Source: Kitasatospora cineracea (lineage in GTDB: Bacteria > Actinomycetota > Actinomycetes > Streptomycetales > Streptomycetaceae). From it: DNA of 64,000 nucleotides. Positions 1 through 7,535 of this stretch are shown here, piece after piece. Made by a program: the position numbers and the translations under genes. The notes below the pieces were generated by a model. The model saw nothing but the letters and a program-made list of their open reading frames with translations. It did no database searches and was not told where the DNA came from. Position 1 is the first letter of the stretch; the number at the start of each line of letters is the position of its first letter. Where the stretch lies: assembly GCF_003751605.1 (NCBI RefSeq), contig NZ_RJVJ01000003.1, forward strand, positions 620,001-684,000, given 5' to 3'.

Positions 1-2453
1 ACGGACCAGTGCTGGAGCGCCGAGCCGGTGTCGGCCTGCTGGGTGACCGGGGCGCCGTCGGCGGTGGAGCCGGCGGTCAGCAGCAGGCCGCTCGACCGGG
101 AGGTGACGGTGTATCCGCCGCCGCTGACGGCGTCGACCAGCCAGCGCTGGTTGGCGCCGCCGGTGCAGGTCCACTGGATGACCGCGGCGCCCGGCGCGGT
201 GGAGCCGCCGCTGACGTCCATGCAGAGCTTGGACTCGCCGTTGGTGATCTGGTAGCTGCCGTCGCCCTGCCGGGTGAGGACCCAGCTCTGGTTGGGCCCG
301 CCGTTCGGGGTCCAGACGACGAACTGCGTCCCGGTACTGGTGGAGTGGCCCGGGTCGTCGAGGGCCTTGCCCGCGGCCAGCAGGGTGTGGGACCCGCCGA
401 GCACCGGGTTCACCGCCCAGGTGAAGGCGGTGGAACCGGTGGCGGTGCCGGAGGAGGCGGTCGCGGTGACCGTCGCGGCGCCGACCGCCGTGGGGGTGCC
501 GGTGACCAGGCCCGCCGGGCTGACCGACAGCCCCGCGGGCAGCCCGGTGGCGGACCAGGTGAGCGCCTTGCCCAGCGAGTCGGTGCCGCTCAGCTGGAGC
601 GAGACGGCGGTGCCGACGGTGCCGGACTGCCTGCCGGGGGCGGCGACGGTCACGACCTCGGCGGCGGTGCCCACCGGTGTCAGCGCGAGGGTCTGCTCGG
701 CCGCGGTGCGGCCGCCGCCCACGGCGCTGCCCGAGGTGTCGGTCCAGGTCCGGGTCGGGACGGTCTCGGCCGGGCGCCCGGCGGCGGCGGAGAGCGCCAG
801 GTCGAGGCCGCTGTAGCGGTTGACCAGGTGGTAGGCGCTGCCCGACCGGAGGACCCACCACTGCTGGCCGACGGTCGGGCCGTCGGCGGGCGCGGCGGTG
901 GCGGTCGGCCGGGCGCCCCAGGCGCGCCCGGCGGTTCCGGTGGAGTCGACCCCGAGCAGTTGCCCGGTGGCGGAGTTGGCGATCCGGTAGGAGCCGTCGC
1001 CGACGGCGGCGAAGGTCCAGGACTCCAGGGCGCTGCCGGTGGCCGCGGGCAGCGAGGTGGTGCCCGCGGACCCGGCGACCTGGGCGAGCACCCGGCCGTC
1101 GCCGCTGGCGATGCGGTACGCCCGGGTCACGTCGACCGGGGCGGGCGCGGCGGCGGTGGAGGTGAGGGTGGTGTTCACGTACTCGCCGGAGGCGCCGTTC
1201 GAACAGCCGAAGGAGCAGTAGGAGCGGAAGGTCCGGCCGACGATCTGCGAGCTGGTCCGGTTGCCGCCGTCGAGGAACCAGCGGTACCAGGACGCGGTGC
1301 GGTAGCCGCCGGTGTCGCCGGCCAGGTACCACTTCTGGGTGGAGAGGTCGTCGGTGACGTAGTACTGCTGGGGGGCGTTGCCGCTCTGGTCGACGGCCTG
1401 CGGCTCGCCGACGTACAGGCCCAGGTAGGCGTCGTAGGTGACGTCCATGACGAACAGCGGCGAGGTTGCGGGCATCTTCCCGGCCGCGATCTGCTGCGCG
1501 GAGGTGCCGGTGTTGGCCGGGTCGTACTCGCCGGACGGCGGGACGTAGCCGGTGCCGCCGGACGGCCCGACCGGCACCATCGAGGACTCCCGGCCGCCGA
1601 CGCCCGGCTCGCTCCACGCGCCGTCGTACCACTTCTGCCAGGAGCCGGGCGCCATCTTGCCGGAGATCGGGGCGCGCGCCACGTGCTCGTGGAACGCCTT
1701 CCAGCCGCCGCTCTTGTCGACCACCCGGGAGCCGTAGAAGAGGTAGAAGTAGCCGGACGCGGTGTCGACGAGCAGGCGCTGGTCGCCGTCGCCGTAGTAG
1801 TACGTCTGGTTCGGGAACTGGGCGGTGTCGCCGCGGGCGGTGCGGTAGGGCGAGGTGACCACGTGGTCGCGGATCTTCCAGGTGCGGCCCTGGTCGGTGG
1901 AGACCGCGTAGTCGATCGCGTCGAAGTGCAGGCCGTCCCCGAAGGGCTGCGGGGAGAACTCGTTGTGGACCAGGCCGTACCAGTCGCCGGTGTCCGGGTC
2001 GATCCAGATCCCCGAGAGGTCGCAGTAGTTCTTCTGCGCGTAGCTGCTGCCGGCCGGGGCGTAACTGGCCGTCAGGCCGGTGGGGCTGTTGTTGCAGCGC
2101 CGGGTGGTGTCGCTGTTGCGGTCCTTCGGGTCGGCCGGGTCGGCGGAGTCGCCGAGGGTGCTGGAGAAGGCGGCGCCGTCGAAGTCGGCGCCGGTGTAGA
2201 AGTCCCACCTGCGGGGGTCGTTCGCGCCGTAGAGCGCGGCGGACTGCTGGTAGTAGAACGTGCCGTCCTTGTCGAGGTAGGGGACGGCGGGCGTGTCGGT
2301 GGGGTGCCCGAACGGGACGGGGGCGCTGACGCCGACCGTGTAGGTCGCGGCGGGCGGCGCCGCCGCCGACGCCGGGGCGGGCAGGCCCGCGGCGAGGCAG
2401 GCGAGGGCCGCCGCGGCGGCGGTGGCCAGGGTTCTGCGCAGGGGAGTGCTCAT
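1..2453 (-). CDS. Secreted Asp-box/RICIN/Ig-domain protein, putative carbohydrate-active (C-terminus beyond window)
   Basis: The reading frame opens at an ATG at 2453 and runs off the left edge, giving at least 817 residues. Residues 1-30 are a Sec signal peptide ending in an Ala-rich ASA. Residues about 40-390 form a propeller-like region with an Asp-box (STDQGRTW), as in sialidase-like glycosidases. After this come a RICIN-like segment (about 430-560), a putative Ig (He_PIG-like) domain (about 590-670, with LPAGL and GTPT signatures) and a second RICIN domain (about 690-817) with the QxW signature NQRW. The domain order suggests an exported glycan-binding enzyme or lectin; the catalytic residues were not identified. 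An AAGGA ribosome site lies about 10 bases before the ATG. It is transcribed away from the ROK gene and has its own AT-rich promoter. The exact substrate cannot be called. Confidence 0.8.
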   Translation of the reverse strand, partial: MSTPLRRTLATAAAAALACLAAGLPAPASAAAPPAATYTVGVSAPVPFGHPTDTPAVPYLDKDGTFYYQQSAALYGANDPRRWDFYTGADFDGAAFSSTLGDSADPADPKDRNSDTTRRCNNSPTGLTASYAPAGSSYAQKNYCDLSGIWIDPDTGDWYGLVHNEFSPQPFGDGLHFDAIDYAVSTDQGRTWKIRDHVVTSPYRTARGDTAQFPNQTYYYGDGDQRLLVDTASGYFYLFYGSRVVDKSGGWKAFHEHVARAPISGKMAPGSWQKWYDGAWSEPGVGGRESSMVPVGPSGGTGYVPPSGEYDPANTGTSAQQIAAGKMPATSPLFVMDVTYDAYLGLYVGEPQAVDQSGNAPQQYYVTDDLSTQKWYLAGDTGGYRTASWYRWFLDGGNRTSSQIVGRTFRSYCSFGCSNGASGEYVNTTLTSTAAAPAPVDVTRAYRIASGDGRVLAQVAGSAGTTSLPAATGSALESWTFAAVGDGSYRIANSATGQLLGVDSTGTAGRAWGARPTATAAPADGPTVGQQWWVLRSGSAYHLVNRYSGLDLALSAAAGRPAETVPTRTWTDTSGSAVGGGRTAAEQTLALTPVGTAAEVVTVAAPGRQSGTVGTAVSLQLSGTDSLGKALTWSATGLPAGLSVSPAGLVTGTPTAVGAATVTATASSGTATGSTAFTWAVNPVLGGSHTLLAAGKALDDPGHSTSTGTQFVVWTPNGGPNQSWVLTRQGDGSYQITNGESKLCMDVSGGSTAPGAAVIQWTCTGGANQRWLVDAVSGGGYTVTSRSSGLLLTAGSTADGAPVTQQADTGSALQHWS

Positions 2454-2520
2454 CAACGGGCAGTCCTTCGGCTGAGGGGGCTCTCGGAGTGCATCGGAGC
2501 GCTTCGGCAGGCTTCGGAAG

Positions 2521-2550
2521 GCACCTGAAGGCACCTGAAGGCGCCTGAAG
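2521..2550. repeat. 10-bp tandem repeat, three units
   Basis: Three head-to-tail copies of GCACCTGAAG (the third is GCGCCTGAAG) lie in the leader of the secreted protein gene, between its promoter and start codon. The flanking CTTCGG-rich bases look related, so the array may have expanded by slippage. Confidence 0.8.
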
Positions 2551-2572
2551 GCTCCGGCGTGTTCGAGAGTGA

Positions 2573-2603
2573 AGTATCTGCGCCGCTAACAATCAAAAGT
2601 CAA
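2573..2603 (-). promoter_or_regulatory. Candidate promoter of the secreted RICIN protein gene
   Basis: On the minus strand TTGACT (2603-2598) is followed after 19 bases by GATACT (2578-2573). The surrounding AT-rich stretch stands out from the GC-rich background and lies about 120 bases upstream of the ATG at 2453. The spacer is long for a housekeeping promoter, so the call is tentative. Confidence 0.4.
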
Positions 2604-2612
2604 CATGCTCGA

Positions 2613-4019
2613 TCAAAAAATGCGCGAAGGAGCTCCGGTCCGCACCCGAACGCGCACCCGGCGGACGGCGGCCTCACCAGGGCCCGTCGCCGTCGGCCGG
2701 CTCCGGCCGGAGCGGGACGTCCGACGGGTCCTGGAAGATCCCTCCAGCGCCAGGTGCGCACCGCCCCGGGCGGCGTTGGACAGGCCGAGCCCGGAGGCCG
2801 AGACCACCACCTGCTGGGAGCCGGGCGCGATCCGCCGGCGGTCCAGGAACTCCTGCGCGGGGCCGACCAGGTAGCGGCCGAAGACCGCGAAGTAGCCGCC
2901 CAGCACGATCCGCGGCGGGTTCAGCACGTCCACCAGGACGCTGAGCCCGAGGGCCAGGTCGTCGGCGACGGCGGCCAGCGCGCCGAGCGTGCGCGGGTCC
3001 CCGGCGTCGGCCCGCGCCAGCAGGTCGCCGAGCCGCTCGGCCAGGTCGACCGAGCGGTCGTGGACCCGGTCGGCCGGGTCGGCGGCGGCGTCCAGCAGCG
3101 CCTGCAGCCCGACCGCGACCTCCCAGCAGCCGGTGCGCCCGCAGCCGCACGGCCGGTCGAGCCGGTCGAGCTTCATGTGGCCGATCTCGGAGCCGCGCAG
3201 CAGCCGGCCGCCGGAGATGCCGGCCCCGCCGGCGCCGATCCCGCCGGTGACGTAGACGAGTTCGCGGGTGTCGGCGCCGGGGACGGCCAGGTACTCGGCG
3301 AGGGCGCCGGACTCGGCGTCGTTCTCCAGCAGGACGGGCGGCGCGTGCCGCCCCAGCCGGGCGCGCAGCTCGGGCACGGCCCGCACGTCGCGCCAGCCGA
3401 AGTTGGTGGCCACGGTGACCGTCCCGGCCGCGCTGTCGACCGAGCCCTGGGTGACCAGGGTGATCCCGACGGCGCGCATGCCGCGCCCGGCCACCGCGCT
3501 GAGGCAGTCCGCGACCAGGTCGGCCACCTCGTGCAGGGCGGCCTGCGGGGTGAGCGCGGGCACGTCGAGGGGGCGGCGGCCCTGGTGGACCACGTCGCCG
3601 CGCAGGTCGAGGGCGAGCACGGTGAGGTGGTCGGGCCCGATCTCGGCGCCGACGCCGCAGATCCAGCGGCCGTCCAGCTCGACCATCCGGTGCGGGCGGC
3701 CCACCGCCCCGGCCCGGTCGAGCTCGCCCTCGCGGACCAGGCCGCGCTGGATCAGCTCGGCGACCAGCACCGAGACGGTCGCCTTGGGCAGGCCGCTCGC
3801 GGCGGCGAGGTGGGTGCGGGACTGGGCGCCGCCCTCGCGCAGGTGGCGCAGCAGCACGCCGAGGTTGGTGCGGCGCAGCGAGGCCTTGTCGGCCACCTCG
3901 GGGTGGCCCGCCAGGATGGCGCCCGCCGGGCCGACCGTACCGGTTGTGCCGCGCTGCGTCTGTCGCACGTGCTCTCCTCGTTCCGCGGCCCGCCGGGGGC
4001 CGGTGTTGACCTTGGACAT
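2613..4019 (-). CDS. ROK-family transcriptional regulator (3' end frameshifted)
   Basis: The 468-residue frame begins MSKVNTG at 4019. Residues about 45-105 are a winged helix (TNLGVLLRHL, LPKATVSVLV), followed by the ROK sugar-kinase-like domain with the zinc motif CGCGRTGCWE near residue 290 and a late glycine-rich segment, IVLGGYF. It is divergent from a sugar ABC operon and is expected to repress that operon in response to a sugar. After residue about 425 the translation becomes an Arg/Ser-rich tail. The neighbouring frame instead reads GIFQDPSDVPL and stops at 2674, which is the normal ROK ending, so one base appears to be missing near 2740. The family identity is clear; the specific ligand is not. 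Confidence 0.88.
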   Translation of the reverse strand: MSKVNTGPRRAAERGEHVRQTQRGTTGTVGPAGAILAGHPEVADKASLRRTNLGVLLRHLREGGAQSRTHLAAASGLPKATVSVLVAELIQRGLVREGELDRAGAVGRPHRMVELDGRWICGVGAEIGPDHLTVLALDLRGDVVHQGRRPLDVPALTPQAALHEVADLVADCLSAVAGRGMRAVGITLVTQGSVDSAAGTVTVATNFGWRDVRAVPELRARLGRHAPPVLLENDAESGALAEYLAVPGADTRELVYVTGGIGAGGAGISGGRLLRGSEIGHMKLDRLDRPCGCGRTGCWEVAVGLQALLDAAADPADRVHDRSVDLAERLGDLLARADAGDPRTLGALAAVADDLALGLSVLVDVLNPPRIVLGGYFAVFGRYLVGPAQEFLDRRRIAPGSQQVVVSASGLGLSNAARGGAHLALEGSSRTRRTSRSGRSRPTATGPGEAAVRRVRVRVRTGAPSRIF

Positions 4020-4323
4020 ATTAGTTCAGGCACCACATGAAATAACGCTGACCGCCGATCGCCGCCCGCCGCGGCAAGCGCCCCCGCGGACGCCCGGGGG
4101 GAGGGGTCGGGCAGCCCAATTCGCCCTTTCCCCAGGCAGATTGCCTGCGGCCGTCGACGGCGGCGGCCGTCCGTCGCGGTTGCGCAACGGCCCGCCGCAC
4201 CCCTTGACAGCCCCGACCCTTAATTAACACACTAGCCGAAATAACGGCCCGAGGCGTTCAACGGGCCCCCACCGCCGCGCCGGGGCCGAGTCCGCCCGCG
4301 GCCGGCAGCAGCAGAGGACCCCC
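4020..4323. promoter_or_regulatory. ROK/ABC divergent control region with paired 27-bp direct repeats
   Basis: This 304-bp intergenic region holds two 27-bp segments, 4021-4047 and 4220-4246, that match at 19 of 27 positions and share the block GAAATAACG exactly. One abuts the ROK start codon. The other overlaps the presumed ABC promoter, where TTGACA (4204-4209) precedes an AT-rich TTAATTAA. Their placement fits operators for the ROK protein on both genes. The middle of the region is GC-rich and shows nothing else. Confidence 0.55.
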
Positions 4324-5621
4324 ATGAAGAACCGCGCGCTCAGAACCGTCACCCTCGCCGTGGCGATCGCCTCCCTGGCCGGCACCGCCGCCTGCGGATC
4401 GGACGGATCGACGGGCCGGGCCTCCGGACCGGTCACCATCGAGTTCTGGGGCTGGGCCCCCGGCTACGAGAAGTCCGTCGAGCTCTTCAACTCCACCCAC
4501 CCCGACGTCAAGGTCACCTACAGCAAGATCTCGCCCGGCGCCAAGGGCGGCTACACCAAGCTGCTCAGCGCCGTGAAGGCCGGCAACGCCCCCTGCCTGG
4601 CCAGCGTCGGCTTCGAGACGCTGCCCACCTTCGCCGCCGCCGGAGCCCTCCAGGACGCCACCGCCGAGACCGCGCCCTACGCCAAGGAGTACGTGCCCTG
4701 GGCGTTCGCCCAGTCCGGGGTCGCCGGGCACACCTACGGCCTGCCGGTCGACATCGCCCCGATGGCGCTGGTCTACCGCAAGGACCTGTTCGCCAAGTAC
4801 GGCATCCAGCAGGCCCCCAAGACCTGGGCCGAGTACGCCGCCGACGCCGCCACCATCCACGCCGCCGACCCGAACGCCTACATCGGCTACTTCGGCAACG
4901 ACGCCTACAACTTCGCCGGCCTCGCCTGGCAGGCCGGCGCCAAGTGGTTCGGCACCAGCGGCGACAAGTGGACCGTCGACCTGGACGACCCGGCGACCAG
5001 GAAGGTCACCGCCTTCTGGCAGGACCTGATCGACCGGAAGCTGGTCAAGGTCGTGCCGAGCTTCGACAGCGCCCTCTACAAGGGCATGGGCGAGGGCACC
5101 ATCCTCTCCGACGTCAACGCCGTCTGGGACACTCCGATCCTCGCCGACAGCGTCAAGCAGACCGCCGGCAACTGGGCCGTCGCCCCGATGCCCGTCTGGG
5201 ACGCCGCCACCCCGCGGCCGGCAACGCCGGCGGCACCCCCAACGCGGTGCTCAAGGGCTGCAAGCACACCAAGGAAGCCGTCGAGTTCGCCCACTGGTTC
5301 GGCACCGACCAGGCCAGCACCGGCAACCTGATCAAGGAGACCGGCATCTACCCCGCCGCCCTCACCGGCCTGGACAACCCGGCCCTCGCCGAACCCAACC
5401 CCTTCTTCGGCGGCCAGCGGATCTTCGACGTCTTCAAGGACAGCGCCACCCACGTCGACCCCGGCTTCCAGTGGGGCCCGGTGATGACCAAGACCTCCGG
5501 CGCGCTCGCCGACGGCCTCGGCAAGGCGGGCACCGGCACCACCACCCTCGACGCCGCCCTGGCCGACACCCAGGCCCAGACCCTGGCCGAGATGAAGACC
5601 CAGGGCATGGACGCCGGCTGA
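4324..5621 (+). pseudogene. Sugar ABC transporter substrate-binding lipoprotein, frameshifted
   Basis: The N-terminal part (4324 onward) has a lipoprotein signal with a Cys at residue 25 (LAGTAACG) and a typical type-1 solute-binding fold with EFWGWAPGYEKS and LPVDIAPMALVYRKD. At about 5205-5225 the coding frame slips by one base. The first frame runs into a Pro/Arg-rich tail and stops at 5331. The true continuation (GNAGGTPNAVLKGCKHTKEA and on to TQGMDAG) lies in the frame ending at 5621. Joined, it would be about 432 residues, the normal length for this family. It is the first gene of the operon with two permeases. The base loss could be a real mutation, which would inactivate the importer, or a sequencing error in GC-rich DNA. 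Start is supported by a GAGG site upstream of the ATG. Confidence 0.85.
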
Positions 5622-5623
5622 CC

Positions 5624-6598
5624 ATGCACCCCACCACCCCCACCACCCCCGCCCCGGTGCGCCCGCACGAGCGCACCGGGCCCACCCCGCCGCCGAAGGC
5701 CGCCCGGCCGCGCACCACCGGCCCGCGCCGCTGGGCACCGCTGGGCTTCCTCCTCCCGTTCGGCGCGCTGTTCCTGCTCACCTTCGTCGCGCCGATCTGC
5801 TACGCCCTCCACCAGAGCCTGTTCAAACTGCACCGCTCCGGCCTCGGGCTGACACCCCCCACCACCGTCTTCACCGGCCTTTCCAACTACACCGAGGCAC
5901 TGGCCGACCGCGCCTTCACCTCCGCGGTGCTCCGGGTGCTGCTGATCGGCGCCGTCCAGGTGCCGCTGATGCTCGGCCTGGCCCTGGTGCTGGCCCTGCT
6001 GCTCGACGGCCGCCGCACCCCGGGCAAGCGCTTCTTCCGGCTCGCCTTCTTCCTGCCGTACGCCGTCCCCGGCGTGATCGGCGGCCTGATGTGGTCCTTC
6101 CTCTACCAGCCGGACGTCAGCCCGATCGCCCGGGCGCTGGCCGGGATCGGCCTGCACGTCGACTTCACCTCCGACGGCGCGCTGCCCTGGGCGGTGGGCA
6201 ACATGCTCACCTGGGGCTGGACCGGCTACAACATGATCGTCATCCACTCGGCGCTGAAGGCGATCCCCGGCGAGTACGCCGAGGCGGCCGAACTCGACGG
6301 CTGCACCGGCTGGCGGCTCGCCTGGCACATCAAGATCCCGATGGTGCGGCCCGCCCTGGTGATGAGCACGGTGTTCTCGATCATCGGCATGGCGCAGCTA
6401 TACAACGAGCCCGTCATCATGCGGGCCGTCGCCCCGAACCTGTCCGGCGACTGGACCCCGATCATGGCCGCGCAGAATGAGGTGGCGGCCAACAACTACC
6501 AGGCGGCCGCCGCGCGTTCGGTGCTCCTCGCACTGGTGATCTTCGTCCTCTCGTTCGGATTCATGCGGTTCGTCAACAAGCGCGGAGCAGCCCAGTGA
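5624..6598 (+). CDS. Sugar ABC transporter permease (MalF/UgpA type)
   Basis: The 324-residue protein starts at ATG 5624, two bases after the stop of the binding-protein gene. A Pro/Arg-rich cytoplasmic N-terminus (about 35 residues) is followed by six predicted membrane helices, beginning with FLLPFGALFLLTFVAPI. The permease EAA loop is present as EYAEAAELDGCTGWRLAWHI near residue 225, the site that docks the ATPase. No ATPase gene is in the operon, so a shared MsiK-like ATPase encoded elsewhere is probable, as is usual for Streptomyces sugar importers. The stop overlaps the next gene's start. Confidence 0.9.
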   Translation: MHPTTPTTPAPVRPHERTGPTPPPKAARPRTTGPRRWAPLGFLLPFGALFLLTFVAPICYALHQSLFKLHRSGLGLTPPTTVFTGLSNYTEALADRAFTSAVLRVLLIGAVQVPLMLGLALVLALLLDGRRTPGKRFFRLAFFLPYAVPGVIGGLMWSFLYQPDVSPIARALAGIGLHVDFTSDGALPWAVGNMLTWGWTGYNMIVIHSALKAIPGEYAEAAELDGCTGWRLAWHIKIPMVRPALVMSTVFSIIGMAQLYNEPVIMRAVAPNLSGDWTPIMAAQNEVAANNYQAAAARSVLLALVIFVLSFGFMRFVNKRGAAQ

Positions 6599-7461
6599 AG
6601 GACGCCACGAAGGGCCCGCGCCGGGCCGCGAACCCCGCCGGCCGGATCGGCGTGCTCGCCGTCCTGGTGCTCGCGGCGCTCTACTCGCTGCTCCCGGTCT
6701 GGTGGCTGGTGGTCTCGGCCACCAAGGGCAGCAGCGACCTGTTCACCGGCAACGGCTTCTGGTTCGCCGGCCGGATCGAACTCGTCCGCAACGTCTCCGA
6801 CCTGCTCGGCGTCCAGGACGGCATCTACGGCCGCTGGCTGCTCAACAGCCTGCTCTACGCCGTCGGCGGCGCCCTCGTCGCCACCCTGCTGTCCGCGATG
6901 GCGGGCTACGCGCTGGCCAAGTACGCCTTCCGCGGCCGCGAGGCGGTCTTCAACACCGTGCTGGGCGCCGTCCTGCTGCCCGCCCCGCTGTTCGCCCTGC
7001 CGCTGTACCTGATGTTCTCCGCCACCCACGTGGTCAACACCTTCTGGGCGGTGTTCATCCCCAGCGTGGTCAGCCCGTTCGGGGTGTACCTGTCGCGGAT
7101 CTACGCCGCCGCCGCGGTCCCCGACGAACTGCTGGAGGCCGGACGGATCGACGGCGCGGGCGAGTTCAGGATCTTCCGCTCCGTCGCCCTGCGGATCCTG
7201 CAGCCCTCGCTGGTCACCGTCGGCCTGTTCCAGTTCGTGACGATCTGGACCAACTACCTGCTGCCCTCGCTGATGCTCGCCGACAACCGCCTGCAGCCGG
7301 TCACCGTCGGCCTGGTCGCCTGGAAGGAACAGCGCGGCCAGACCGTCCCCTACAACCTGATCATCACCGGCGCCCTGCTCTCGGTCGTCCCGATCGTGCT
7401 GATGTTCCTCCTGCTGCAGCGCTACTGGAAGGCCGGACTCACCTCCGGCAGCGTCAAGTAG
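6595..7461 (+). CDS. Sugar ABC transporter permease (MalG/UgpE type)
   Basis: The 288-residue protein starts at a GTG that overlaps the upstream stop (GTGA), which indicates translational coupling. It has six predicted membrane segments, the first being IGVLAVLVLAALYSLLPVW. The EAA loop reads ELLEAGRIDGAGEFRIFRSV at about residues 180-200. It should pair with the preceding permease to form the membrane channel of a carbohydrate importer. The DUF5107-TPR gene follows after about 74 bases. The substrate cannot be deduced from sequence alone. Confidence 0.9.
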   Translation: MKDATKGPRRAANPAGRIGVLAVLVLAALYSLLPVWWLVVSATKGSSDLFTGNGFWFAGRIELVRNVSDLLGVQDGIYGRWLLNSLLYAVGGALVATLLSAMAGYALAKYAFRGREAVFNTVLGAVLLPAPLFALPLYLMFSATHVVNTFWAVFIPSVVSPFGVYLSRIYAAAAVPDELLEAGRIDGAGEFRIFRSVALRILQPSLVTVGLFQFVTIWTNYLLPSLMLADNRLQPVTVGLVAWKEQRGQTVPYNLIITGALLSVVPIVLMFLLLQRYWKAGLTSGSVK

Positions 7462-7535
7462 CCCGCCCGCGCCGGGCCGCGGACCCCCACCGGGCAGCGG
7501 CCCGCCACCCCGATCCCCAGAAGGCAGACCCACAG

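Noticed and set aside
9..2528. Plus-strand 839-codon open frame
   Set aside because: It is antisense to the RICIN gene, which has a signal peptide and clear domains. The plus frame is Gly/Ala/Arg-rich without any family feature.
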